Part shown: piece by piece, positions 54,479-63,985 of the stretch
Numbering within the stretch: the stretch's first letter is position 1
Layout: every line of letters starts with the position of its first letter
Assembly: GCA_963735065.1 (NCBI GenBank)
Contig: CAVTJL010000004.1
Coordinates: 806,001 to 870,000 of the forward strand
Direction of reading: 5' to 3'
Source: CAVTJL01 sp963735065
GTDB lineage: Bacteria > Pseudomonadota > Alphaproteobacteria > Geminicoccales > Geminicoccaceae
Length of the DNA: 64,000 nucleotides
Notes under the pieces: model-generated
Databases searched by the model: none
What the model saw: only the letters and a program-made list of their open reading frames with translations
Told to the model about the DNA's origin: nothing
Position numbers and translations under genes: made by a program

Positions 54479-54792
54479 CACGAGCCGTCTCCGAGCCCCG
54501 CCGTAACACCCTGATACATCACGGCGATCTCCGAGCCGTTGGGATCGACGGCCGGGATCATCGCGTGCTCGCTGCCGATCCAGATGCCGAGCAGCAGCGA
54601 GACCGCTAACGTCGCTATGCCGGCGGCCAGCGCCAGCCTCGTGCTGTCGACGAGATCCGCAAGGCCGCGCGCCCGCTGCGGGCGCGCGACTGGGATCGAC
54701 GCCAGCCGACGCTGAAGCCCGACCGATGCCTCGACCGGCCCGAGCTCCTTTCGGAGAAGCGCCTCCAGGCGCTCGTCATCCATCCTCGCCAT
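54478..54792 (-). CDS. Short single-pass membrane protein, candidate anti-sigma factor
   Basis: 104 residues with one membrane segment (LALAAGIATLAVSLLLGIWIG) and a cytoplasmic N-terminal helix region (ERLEALLRKELGPVEASVGLQRRL). It lies 3 bp after the ECF sigma gene, the usual place of an anti-sigma factor. No ZAS His/Cys motif is visible, so the family is not certain. Confidence 0.65.
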   Translation of the reverse strand: MARMDDERLEALLRKELGPVEASVGLQRRLASIPVARPQRARGLADLVDSTRLALAAGIATLAVSLLLGIWIGSEHAMIPAVDPNGSEIAVMYQGVTAGLGDGS

Positions 54793-54795
54793 CCT

Positions 54796-55362
54796 TCAGT
54801 CCTCGCCTCCGCCGACGCGGCTACGGAGATCCCGGCGCGCCCTGACGAGAAGCGATTCCACAGCGCCCACCGAGATCTCCATGATCTCCGCCACCTCGGC
54901 GTTGCTCAGCCCACCCGCATAGGTGAGCGCCAGGGCCGTGCGCTGCCGGTCGGGGAGCCGGCGCACGGCTGCCGCAAGGGCCCTGCGTTGGGCCTCGTCG
55001 ACGAGCCTCATCTCCACGCCCGGCTCCGGGTCGGCCACCTCGACCGCTGCATCGAGATCGTCGTGCCGCCGGTGCTTCCGGCGCCGGTGCAGGTCGAGGC
55101 ACAGGTTGAGGACGACCCGATGCAGCCAAGTGGAAAAGCGCGGCCCGCCGGCGCGCCAGCGCGGGGCGTTGGTCCAGACGCGAACGAAGGCGTCCTGGAC
55201 GATGTCCTCGGCGTCGGCGCGGCTTTGCACCATGCGCAGCGCCACGGCAAAGGCGCGATCGGCATGACGGCCGAGAAGCGCCCGGAACGCCCCGGCGCTG
55301 CCCTCCGCAACCCGCGCCATGAGCAGGTCGTCCGAGGCATTCAGATCCTCCATCCCGCTCAT
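54796..55362 (-). CDS. ECF sigma factor (sigma-70 family)
   Basis: 188 residues from the ATG at 55362 (a longer frame opens at 55419). Sigma2 region: DRAFAVALRMVQSRADAEDIVQDAFVRVW; sigma4: ALAAAVRRLPDRQRTALALTYAGGLSNAEVAEIMEISVGAVESLLVRARRDLRS. First gene of the sigma/anti-sigma/metal-sensor/DUF1800/DUF1501 set, which it probably controls. Start choice depends on whether the small frame upstream is a gene. Confidence 0.92.
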   Translation of the reverse strand: MSGMEDLNASDDLLMARVAEGSAGAFRALLGRHADRAFAVALRMVQSRADAEDIVQDAFVRVWTNAPRWRAGGPRFSTWLHRVVLNLCLDLHRRRKHRRHDDLDAAVEVADPEPGVEMRLVDEAQRRALAAAVRRLPDRQRTALALTYAGGLSNAEVAEIMEISVGAVESLLVRARRDLRSRVGGGED

Positions 55363-55384
55363 GTCGATGTCGCGGGCGGAAGCG

Positions 55385-55627
55385 TCAGGCCAACGGCCGA
55401 TAGCAATCAGGCTGCTCATTCAAGGCCAGCTCCCCACCCGGGTGAAGCCGGCCTCTGACCGAGAAGGGCCCCACCCACCGTTCGCTCGCGCCGCGATCGC
55501 CACTTCCCTGCTCGGACCTCGCAGCCTCTTTCGCCAGCCGCTGCAGCGCCGACAAGGCACCGACCGGCACGACGCATCGACGCGCCTGGCTCACGATCCG
55601 CCACGGCCCGGGCCTGCCGATCTCCAT
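55385..55627 (-). CDS. Possible small protein upstream of the ECF sigma gene
   Basis: 80 codons from an ATG at 55627 with a strong GAGGAGG ribosome site eight bases upstream. It begins MEIGRPGPWRIVSQARRC and has high GC at third positions, like real genes here. It ends 22 bp before the sigma ATG at 55362. No family is recognised and it lacks membrane or signal segments, so it could still be a chance frame. Confidence 0.4.
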   Translation of the reverse strand: MEIGRPGPWRIVSQARRCVVPVGALSALQRLAKEAARSEQGSGDRGASERWVGPFSVRGRLHPGGELALNEQPDCYRPLA

Positions 55628-55832
55628 CACCCGCCTCCTCAGCGCCCTGTCCCGGCCCGGACCATGCACTCTGGGCCTGACACGTGCCAGCGCGGCGAAC
55701 CCTGCACGATGGCCGGGCTTCCCGTCGCGCGGCGCGGCAAGCGGGCCCGATTGCATCCGTCACCGGATCACGCCACTCTTCGGCCCCGGCGCACGGCGGG
55801 ATGGCCGACACGAGGCTTTTGGGGAGGTTCCG
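55628..55832. other. Divergent promoter region, sigma operon and glycerate kinase
   Basis: No gene is supported. The region should carry promoters for the minus-strand ECF sigma operon and the plus-strand glycerate kinase. A GGGGAGG ribosome site lies just before the kinase ATG (55833). No clear operator or typical ECF -35 (GAAC-like) element was found. Confidence 0.35.
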
Positions 55833-57104
55833 ATGATGATCAAGACGGCGCGAGAAGCCCTGCGGGCGATGTTCGACGCCGCCGTCGCCGCGGCCCTGCC
55901 CGACCGGATACTTCCCCCCCACCTGCCGGCGCGGCCCAAAGGACGCACGGTGGTGGTCGGCGCCGGCAAGGCCTCGGCCGCCATGGCGCGGTGCCTGGAG
56001 AAGCACTGGGACGGGCCGCTCGAAGGCCTCGTCGTGACCCGCTACGACCACGCCGTGCCCTGCGAGCGGATCGAGATCGTGGAGGCGGCACATCCTGTGC
56101 CGGACGCCGCCGGCGAGGCCGCAGCCCGGCGCATTCTCGAGCGCGTGCAGGGGCTCGGGCCCGACGATCTGGTGATCGCCCTGATCTCCGGTGGCGGCTC
56201 GGCGCTGCTGGCGCTCCCCGCTCCCGGCCTCACGCTCGACGACAAGCAGACGATCAACCGGGCGCTGCTCCGCTCCGGCGCCAACATTCACGAGATGAAC
56301 TGCGTCCGAAAGCACCTCTCGGCCATCAAGGGCGGGCGCCTCGCCGCGGCAGCGTTCCCGGCGCCTCTCGTGGCGCTCTTGATCTCGGACGTGCCGGGCG
56401 ACGATCCTTCCGTCATCGCCTCGGGCCCCACGGTCGCCGACGCGACGAGCTTTGCCGATGCTCGAGAGATCTTGCGCAAGTATGAGATAACAAAGCCGCA
56501 ATCGGTGCTGACGCATCTCGAGGCGGCGCTCGACGAGACCCCGAAGCCGGGCGACCTCCGGCTCGCCAAGGCCCAGACCGTCATGATGGCCACGCCCCAG
56601 CTCTCGCTCGAGGCGGCGGCCGCTGTGGCGCGGGGACTCGGCCTCGAGCCGGTTATTCTGGGCGACGCGATCGAGGGCGAGGCGCGCGAGGTCGCCAAGG
56701 TGATGGCGGGGATAGCGCGTCAGGTCGACCGCCATCGTCAGCCGGCTCCGCCGCCCTGCGTGCTGCTCTCCGGCGGCGAGACGACCGTCACCGTCCGCGG
56801 CAGCGGACGGGGCGGCCGCAATGTCGAGTTCCTGTTGGCGCTGACGGTGGAGCTGCAGGGCCATCCTGCGATCGCTGCGATCGCCGGCGACACCGATGGG
56901 ATCGACGGAGCGGAGGAGGTGGCGGGTGCCCTCGTGCTGCCCGACACGCTGGCTCGGGCCGCAGCGCAGGGGATCAACGCCCGCGAGCGCTTGGCGGACA
57001 ATGACGGCCACGGCTTCTTCGAGGCGCTGGGCGACCAGCTCGTGACCGGGCCGACCTTGACCAACGTCAACGACTTCAGGGCCATCCTCGTCGACCCGCG
57101 ATGA
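55833..57104 (+). CDS. Glycerate 2-kinase (MOFRL family; TtuD/GckA type)
   Basis: 423 residues. VVVGAGKASAAMARCLEKHW, LISGGGSALLALPAPGLTLDDKQTINRALLRSGANIHEMNCVRKHLSAIKGGRLA and the C-terminal GGETTVTVRGSGRGGRNVEFLLA (MOFRL) are the family landmarks. It phosphorylates glycerate to 2-phosphoglycerate; older annotations call it hydroxypyruvate reductase. Its stop overlaps the cobQ start (ATGA). Confidence 0.94.
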   Translation: MMIKTAREALRAMFDAAVAAALPDRILPPHLPARPKGRTVVVGAGKASAAMARCLEKHWDGPLEGLVVTRYDHAVPCERIEIVEAAHPVPDAAGEAAARRILERVQGLGPDDLVIALISGGGSALLALPAPGLTLDDKQTINRALLRSGANIHEMNCVRKHLSAIKGGRLAAAAFPAPLVALLISDVPGDDPSVIASGPTVADATSFADAREILRKYEITKPQSVLTHLEAALDETPKPGDLRLAKAQTVMMATPQLSLEAAAAVARGLGLEPVILGDAIEGEAREVAKVMAGIARQVDRHRQPAPPPCVLLSGGETTVTVRGSGRGGRNVEFLLALTVELQGHPAIAAIAGDTDGIDGAEEVAGALVLPDTLARAAAQGINARERLADNDGHGFFEALGDQLVTGPTLTNVNDFRAILVDPR

Positions 57105-58621
57105 GCGACGTCCCAGCGCTCATGGTGCAGGGGACGGCATCGGACGCCGGCAAGTCGGTGCTGGTGGCCGGCCTCTGCCGCGCCTTCGCCCGCCGGGGCC
57201 TTTCGGTGCGCCCCTTCAAGCCGCAGAACATGAGCAACAATGCGGCGGCGACACCCGAGGGCCACGAGATCGGCCGGGCGCAGGCGCTGCAGGCGCGGGC
57301 CTGCGGCATCGCCCCCAGCGCCCATATGAACCCGGTGCTCCTCAAGCCCGAGGGCGACGCTCGCGCACAGCTCGTGCTGCAGGGCCGGGTCGTCGGCTCG
57401 CACCGGGCACAGGACTATCACCGACTGAAAAAGGAGCTGATGCCGGCGGTGCTCGAGAGCTTCGCCCGGGTGGCGGAGGGGACCGACCTCGTGCTGTGCG
57501 AGGGAGCCGGCAGCCCGGCCGAGGTCAACCTCCGCGAGGGCGACATCGCCAATATGGGCTTTGCGCGTGCCGCAGGCGTGCCGGTGGTCCTGGTGGGCGA
57601 CATCGAGCGGGGTGGCGTCATCGCCCAGCTCGTCGGCACCGCGATGCTGCTCGAGGCCGAGGAGCGGGCGTTGGTGCGCGGCCATATCGTGAACAAGTTC
57701 CGGGGCGATCCCCGGCTGTTCGATGCGGCGCTCGGCATCGTCGAGGAGCGCTCGGGGCTCACCTCATTGGGCGTCGTGCCCTGGCTCGACAGCCTGAGGC
57801 ATCTGCCGAAGGAAGACACGCTGGGCCTGGCCGGCCTGTCGCATGGGTCCGGCCGAGGCGTGCGGATCGTGGTGCCGCGGCTGCCCTCGATCGCCAACTT
57901 CGACGATCTCGATCCGCTCTCGCAGGAGCCGGGCGTCGATCTCAGGATCGTCGAGGCGGGAACGGCGCTCCCGGGCGACGCCGATCTGGTGCTGCTGCCG
58001 GGCAGCAAGGCGACGCTCAGGGATCTCGCCTGCCTGCGCCAGACGGGCTGGGACATCGATATCATGGCGCATCATCGCCGTGGCGGCCATGTCCTCGGGC
58101 TCTGCGGCGGCTATCAGATGCTGGGGCGGACGATCGGCGATCCGGCGGGCCTCGAGGGCGCGCCGGGCGAGGCGCCGGGCCTCGGCCTCCTCGACCTGCG
58201 GACAACGCTTCTCGCCGAGAAGAGCGTGCGCCTGGCGCAGGGCCGCGAGGTCCTGTCGGGGCTGCCCGTCGCGGGCTACGAGATCCATCTGGGCCGCACC
58301 GACGGGCCGGACGCCGCACGGCCGCTGCTCGAGGTCGAGGGTAGGCCTGAGGGAGCGCGGAGCGCGGATGGGCGGGTCGCCGGCTGCTATCTGCACGGCA
58401 TCTTCGCGAGCGACGGCTTCAGGAGCGCTTTTCTGGAACGGCTGCGCAGCGGTGCCGCCTCGGCGCTGGCCTACGAGGCGCGGATCGAGGCGACGCTCGA
58501 CGAGCTGGCCGCACATCTCGAGCGGCACCTCGCGATGGACCGGCTGCTGGCGATCGCTCAGTCACGCCTTCAGCCGAAGGCCCCAACTATCAGAACAACA
58601 AGAAAAGCGAGCGGCCAATAG
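57101..58621 (+). CDS. cobQ: Cobyric acid synthase CobQ
   Basis: 506 residues. N-terminal ATP-binding: VQGTASDAGKSVLVAGLCRAFARRG and PFKPQNMSNNAA; C-terminal glutamine amidotransferase with the nucleophile in GLCGGYQMLG and the His in GCYLHGIF. It amidates adenosylcobyrinic acid a,c-diamide at four side chains. The last ~17 residues (PKAPTIRTTRKASGQ) lie in the overlap with the convergent cobD gene. Confidence 0.96.
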   Translation: MSDVPALMVQGTASDAGKSVLVAGLCRAFARRGLSVRPFKPQNMSNNAAATPEGHEIGRAQALQARACGIAPSAHMNPVLLKPEGDARAQLVLQGRVVGSHRAQDYHRLKKELMPAVLESFARVAEGTDLVLCEGAGSPAEVNLREGDIANMGFARAAGVPVVLVGDIERGGVIAQLVGTAMLLEAEERALVRGHIVNKFRGDPRLFDAALGIVEERSGLTSLGVVPWLDSLRHLPKEDTLGLAGLSHGSGRGVRIVVPRLPSIANFDDLDPLSQEPGVDLRIVEAGTALPGDADLVLLPGSKATLRDLACLRQTGWDIDIMAHHRRGGHVLGLCGGYQMLGRTIGDPAGLEGAPGEAPGLGLLDLRTTLLAEKSVRLAQGREVLSGLPVAGYEIHLGRTDGPDAARPLLEVEGRPEGARSADGRVAGCYLHGIFASDGFRSAFLERLRSGAASALAYEARIEATLDELAAHLERHLAMDRLLAIAQSRLQPKAPTIRTTRKASGQ

Positions 58622-59529
58622 GCGCGGCGCGCAAGGTCGAGGGCGCGGTCGATGTCGGCGGGATCGGCCTCGGTGCGGCCGTCGCCCATCCAGGCGTCCT
58701 CGACGCGCAGGCCGCCATAGATCCGCGGCCCCGCGAGCCTGAGGCCCAGAGCGCCCGCCGTTGCGGCCTCGGGCCAGCCGGCGTTGGGAGAGCGGTGGTG
58801 CCTCGCGTCGCGCCGCAGCGCCCGCCATGCGCCCCGCCAGTCGGCGCCGGCGAGCCCGGCGCCAGCCACGAGCGCGAGGCCGGTCACGCGGGCCGGCACG
58901 AGGTTCAAAAGGTCGTCGGCGCGGGCACTGGCCCAGCCGAAGTGGCGGTAGCGCTCGTTCCTGTGCCCGACCATGCTGTCCAGCGTGTTGACGGCCTTGT
59001 AGGCGAGCGCTGCGGGCAGGCCGCCGATCGCCGCGAAGAGCAGCGGCGCCACCACGCCGTCCGACAGGTTCTCCGCCAGCGACTCGATGGCGGCCCGGGC
59101 GACGGCCGGCTCATCCAGGGTGTCGGGATCGCGGCCGACGATTTTTGCGATCTGCCGCCTTCCTTCCGCCAGCCCGCTGCGCAGACCCGCCGCCACGTCG
59201 CCCACATGGTCCCTGAGCGACCGCCAGGCGATGAGGCTGCTCAAAAGCACGCCCTCGAGCACCCAGCCGCCCGACAGCCTGGCACAAGCAGCTGTGACGA
59301 GAAGGCCGACAGACAGGCTCACCCCCACGGTCAAGACGAGCAAAAGAAGGCCGGCGAGGCGCTGGCGACGCGCCGATGCCGACGGATCGAGGAGGCGGCG
59401 CTCGAGAAGACCAGCCAGCCTGCCGATCAGGACGACGGGATGGTAGATGCGGCGATAGAGCCAGGCCGGCTCGCCCAGCCAGGCATCGAGCAGCACTGCT
59501 AGAGCAAGCGCCAGAGCGTGGCCGGGCAT
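58570..59529 (-). CDS. cobD: Adenosylcobinamide-phosphate synthase CobD/CbiB
   Basis: 319 residues with several membrane segments. AVLLDAWLGEPAWLYRRIYHPVVLIGRLAGLLER, LAENLSDGVVAPLLFAAIGGLPAALAYKAVNTLDSMVGHRNERYRHFGWASARADDLLN and SPNAGWPEAATAGALGLRLAGP are signatures. It attaches aminopropanol (phosphate) to adenosylcobyric acid, the step after CobQ. The stop lies inside cobQ (52-bp convergent overlap). Confidence 0.96.
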   Translation of the reverse strand: MPGHALALALAVLLDAWLGEPAWLYRRIYHPVVLIGRLAGLLERRLLDPSASARRQRLAGLLLLVLTVGVSLSVGLLVTAACARLSGGWVLEGVLLSSLIAWRSLRDHVGDVAAGLRSGLAEGRRQIAKIVGRDPDTLDEPAVARAAIESLAENLSDGVVAPLLFAAIGGLPAALAYKAVNTLDSMVGHRNERYRHFGWASARADDLLNLVPARVTGLALVAGAGLAGADWRGAWRALRRDARHHRSPNAGWPEAATAGALGLRLAGPRIYGGLRVEDAWMGDGRTEADPADIDRALDLARRAYWPLAFLVVLIVGAFG

Positions 59530-59548
59530 GATGGCGCCGCCCGCCGGG

Positions 59549-61166
59549 CTAGGCGGGCCGCGTGGCGAGATGCCGGGCCAGGCGGATGGCCAGGGCCACG
59601 ATCGTCAGCGTGGGGTTGGCGTGGCCGGCGGTGGGGAAGACGGAGCTTCCCGCGACATAGAGATTCTCGATCCCGTGGACGCGGCAGTCAGTATCGACGA
59701 CGCCGGTGCGAGGGCTCGTGCTCATGCGCGTGGTGCCGATGTGGTGCGAGGCATCGGTATAGTCGGGACCGCCCGGCTCCTCCGCGAGCGTGCCCAGCTG
59801 CCGCGCCTCCAGCTCGTGGCCGAGGAGCGTGCGCAGGCGCTCCATGCTGCGCGTGACCTCGTTACCGATGCGCCAGTCCAGGACCAGCTTGGGCACGCCC
59901 AGCCGGTCGCGCTCGGCGCCCAGATAGACGCGACTCGCCGGATCGGGGGGCTGCTCGCAGAAGAAGACGACGACGTAGCGCCGCTCCCGGCGCTTCTCGT
60001 GAAGAAGCGGGCGCAGCGTCGCGTAGCTCCGGTAGACCCAGTGGGGGAGGATCTCCTTGGGCGTCAGAAGATAGATGAGCCCGGCCGTCTGCATGCGCGC
60101 CTTGAGGGCCTGGCGCAGCTCGGTCCGCCTGCCGGCATGGCCCCGCCGCAGCACCACCTTCGCCACCTGCACGGCCGCGTCGTACTGCTTTTGGGCGTAG
60201 GTCGACTGCTCGTCCTCGAAAGTGAGGTAGTGGTGGAGGAGGCCCTCGCGCTCCTGGACCTCGCGCGAGGGTGCGAGGCCGAGCTGCATGCGCCCGAGCG
60301 CCAAGGGACGGCCGCGCATCAGGCGGAGCTGAGCGTCGGGACCGAGCCGCACGCGGCCGAAGACGGCGCGCGGATGCTCCATGAAATAGCGGCCGACGAG
60401 ATCCTCGCCATTACCGAGCCCCTTTGCCTGCACATCGCTCGAGGCGAGGAGCAGGCGCGCGTTCTCGAGGCCCCCTGCCCCGAGCACGAAGGTCTTGGCC
60501 TTGATCTCGTGGCGCCGCCCGTCGAGCGTGCCGACGCTCAGGCGCTCGACGCGCCTCCCGTCGCCCGAGGCGGCGAGGCCCACCGCGTTGGCGTGCAGCA
60601 GGACGCGGATATGCCGTGAGCGCTCGAGCCGCCGGCGGTGCACCGCGCCGAAGCGCATCGGCCGCCGCGCCCAGAGCGAGATCGTGGGCTCGAGCGAGCC
60701 GTTCTCGAGAAGCAGCCGCTCGCCCCGGCCCATCAGGCCGTCATAGTGGGAGGTCGCGAAGTAGGATGGGCCGGGCAGATCGAAGGCGCGCCCGGCTGCC
60801 TCGTAATGCTGCGCTATCTCCTCGTAGGCGATGGGCCAGCCGCTGTGGGCGATCCAGGGCCGCGGCGCGACGTCGGTGGGTGTCAGCCGCATGCAGCGGC
60901 CGGCCCAGAGGTTGCAGGTGCCGCCGAAGCAGCGGGCGCGGGCCATGTAGTCCGCGCGCACCGGGTCGCCGACGCTCAGGATGTCGTGCAGCGCCTGGGT
61001 CTCGGGCTCCGGCTCGAGGCCGCCGGCCTCGACGATGAGACACGCGATGCCCGCTGGCCTCGAGCTCGAGCGCCAGGGTGATCCCGGCCGCACCGGCACC
61101 GACGATGCAGGTGTCCGTCTCGAGGCTCGAGCCGGAGGGCAGATCGAGGGCGTCGAGCATGGTCAT
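59549..61166 (-). pseudogene. GMC-family oxidoreductase, frameshifted as assembled
   Basis: The first frame (ATG 61166) gives MTMLDALDLPSGSSLETDTCIVGAGAAGITLALELEASG with the FAD GxGxxG site; at a CCC run near 61050-61052 the frame shifts and continues IACLIVEAGGLEPEPETQ… to FVLGAGGLENARLLLAS, HHIGTTRMS and GSSVFPTAGHANPTLTIVALAIRLA. One extra base accounts for the break; correcting it gives 538 residues. GMC enzymes oxidise alcohols or sugars with FAD. The neighbour is a GH1 glycosidase, which may supply the sugar. Confidence 0.88.
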
Positions 61167-61198
61167 GGCGAAGGCGCTCCGGCTGGCCTGCTTTGTGA

Positions 61199-62480
61199 TC
61201 AGGCGCTCTCGGTGGCCTTCTCGGGGCTCAGGCTCAGGCCGTTCGCCCGGCAGACCTCGGCAAACAGTCCGGCGGCGGGTCGCGGCGTGCGGGCCTGCGT
61301 CGCGAAATCGGTCTCGGCGAGGCCGAAGCGCGCGGTCGTGCCGAGCGCCCATTCGTAATTGTCCATGAGGCTCCAGTGCAGATAGCCACGGACGTCGTGC
61401 CCGTCCTGCAAGGCCAGGCCGAGCTGGCGCAGATGGTCGACGAGATAGGCGTCGCGGACCGCATCGTCCTGCGTGTCCACGCCGTTCTCTGTGACGATGA
61501 TGGGCCTGCCGTAGCGGGACAGTCGGGCGATCATGCGGCGCAGGCCCTCCGGGTAGATCTCCGCACCCATGTCGCTGTAGCGCCGCGGCTGGCCGTGATG
61601 ATCCTCACGACAGTCCTCGCCGAACAAGCACGGCCTTCCCCCTGGGCGCCCAGCGCACGACCATGCGCGTGTAGTAGTTGAGCGCCACATAGTCGAGAAG
61701 CGGCCGGCCGCCCTCGGAAGCCATCATGAAGCAGAGACGGTTGAGGAAGAAGTCCCGGGCCCAGGAAGCGGCCCGATCAAGGGCGCGGTCCGGCGCGCAG
61801 GGCATCACATAGGGCGCGCTGTGGGCAAAGCTGACCATGGCGTCGGGACTCGCCTCGTGGATGACCCGATAGGCCAGCCGGTGGGCCCGGCACATGTTCA
61901 TGGTCACCCGTAGCGCCGACAGCCAAGACCCTGTCCGACAAGGCGGAAAGTGGCCCAAGACGTAGGCGTACTTGGCGTACACGGTGGGCTCGTTGACGGT
62001 GATCCAGAAACGGACCCGATCCTTCAGCCGCCCGACAACGTGACGCGCATAGCGCTCAAAATGGTCGACATTCCTTCGCTGCAGCCAGCCGCCCCGGTCG
62101 GCGAGCCAAGCGGGGTTGGTGAAGTGATGGAGCGTCAGGAGCGGCTCGAGCCCGCGGCGCTGGAGGGCATCGAGCACGGCCTTGTAGTGGTCGATCGCCG
62201 CTTCGTCGAACCGGCCTGGAGCAGGCTCGATCCGGCTCCACTCGAGCGAAAGGCGATGCGCGTTGTGGCCCATGCCGGCGGCGAGGTCGAAGTCGCGCTC
62301 GTAGAGCTCGTAGTGCCGGCAGGCATCGCCCGAGCGATGGGGCAACAAGCCCTGCTCCTCGAGACGCCACCAGTCGTTCTGTCGGTTGCCGCCCTCCACC
62401 TGGTGGGCCGCCGTCGCGGCGCCCCAGAGAAAGCCCGGTGGAAAGCCGAGAAACGCCGCCTGCCCGTCCAGCTCCGCCAC
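61199..62480 (-). pseudogene. GH1 beta-glucosidase, frameshifted as assembled
   Basis: GTG 62480 opens a frame with FPPGFLWGAATAAHQVEGG, the family N-terminus, and the acid/base WITVNEPTVYAKY. After NYYTRMVVRWAPRGKAVL the frame shifts near 61622-61632 and continues FGEDCREDHHGQPRRYSDMG, the nucleophile IIVTENGVD and GYLHWSLMDNYEWALG. Correcting one extra base gives 426 residues, a normal GH1 length. Both catalytic glutamates are present, so the gene is probably intact in the organism. No signal peptide: cytoplasmic. Confidence 0.9.
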
Positions 62481-62595
62481 ACCCCCGCCCACATCTCGCC
62501 GCGGATCGGGAAGCCGACCGCGCGCAAGGTCTAGGGGCGGTGAGCCCGTCCGGCAAGACGGTGCCGTTCGGCGCCGGCCGGCCACCGCTGGCGGC

Positions 62596-63985
62596 TCAGA
62601 GGCGGAGCGGCCGGCAGCTTGCCTTCGCTCTCGCGGCGAGCGTGCCGCAGAAGGAGCGGGCCACATCCTCGCTGGCGAAGGGCCCGACGAGAAGCGGCTG
62701 CGGACCGTCGCCGCTGCTGGCGAGATGGAGCAGCCCGGCCGCGAGCTGCGGGTCGGCCTGCCGCACAGCCTGCCAGTGGGCTTCGGCCGCGACCGGCGAC
62801 GGGAAGCTGCCCAGATCCGCAACCCAGTCGCCCAAGGGGGACCTGCCGTCCCGGATCTCGCTCTCCTCGAGGGCCACGGCAGACGCCGCGCTTACCCCGA
62901 AGGGCGGCGGCACCGTCGGCGACGCCGGCGCATCGGTCGCCTCGAGCGCGACCAGATCATTGTCGCCCGGGGTCGGCGCGGGGTCGGCCGCGCTCTCGGG
63001 CGCCGCATCAGCCTGCGGCGGGACCAGCGGCACAGGGTCATGCCCCGGCGCCACGGCGTCGGGCTCGGCTGTCACCGGAGGGGCTTTCCGCGGAGCGAGC
63101 GCCGGCCGCTCGGGGCTCGAGGGCGGCGCCACCCCCATCGTCACGGCGGGTGCGATGACGGCACTCCGATGCGCCAGCAGCTGGGCCGCCTTGGCCGAGC
63201 TTCCGAGGCCTCTGAGCTGGCCGAAATAGGCCATGTTGGCACGGACGTCGGCATCCGAGAGGTCGATCCTGAAGAGCCTCTCGGCTGCGCTGTCGTTGCC
63301 CATGAGAGCGTAGATGACGGCCAGGTTCTGGCGCGATCTGGCCGACGCCGAGGGCCGCTCGGCGAGCGGCTTCAGCGTGGCGATCGCCGCATCGAACTCT
63401 CCGGAGAGGGCCTGGGAGAGAGCGAGGTCGTTGACCGTGGCCGGGTCGTCCGGTGCCGTCGCCAGCGCCTGACGATAGCGCCGCTGCGCCTCCTCGTGCC
63501 GGCCCAGCATGTCGAGAACGACGCCCAGCGTCGTCAAAAGCTTCGGATCGTTCGGCATGCGATCGATCACCGCCTCGACCTGCACGGCTGCCGCATCGGG
63601 ACGGTTGAGCGCGATCATGGCGCGCGCATAGCCGCGCGTGGCGTCGGGATCGTAGGTGTCGATGCGGAGCGCCGCCCGGTAGGCGTCCAGGGCGTCCTGG
63701 ACCTTGCCTTCCGCCAGCAACGCGTCGCCGAGCCTCGTTGCCGGCCTGGGATCGCCCTTGGAGCCCGCCATGGCACGCTGGAACAGGAGGGCTGCGGTCT
63801 GCGGCTCTCCGGCCCGCATGGCATCCTCGCCCATCGTCATCAGGCGATCGGCGCTGCTCCCCTTGGCTGCGGCGGCGCCCACCGGCGCGCCGAGCTGGGT
63901 GAGCGAGCTCGAACTCACAACCAGCGAGAGCCAGCAGCGCGACGGGCAGGACGAGCCGAATGCGGGAGAGGCTACCGAGCGGCAC
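62596..63985 (-). pseudogene. TadD-like TPR lipoprotein with C-terminal SPOR domain, frameshifted as assembled
   Basis: GTG 63985 begins PLGSLSRIRLVLPVALLALAGC, a lipoprotein signal with its lipobox Cys. One extra base near 63914-63919 shifts the frame; corrected, it reads AGCSSSSLTQLGAP and continues through TPR repeats (about residues 45-260: ADRLMTMGEDAMRAGEPQTAALLFQRAM; DATRGYARAMIALNRPDAAAVQVEAVI) to a Pro/Ala-rich linker and a SPOR-like end (WVADLGSFPSPVAAEAHWQAV… LLVGPFASEDVARSFCGTL). 462 residues. TadD-type proteins help pilus assembly; no other tad gene is in the window. Confidence 0.8.
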
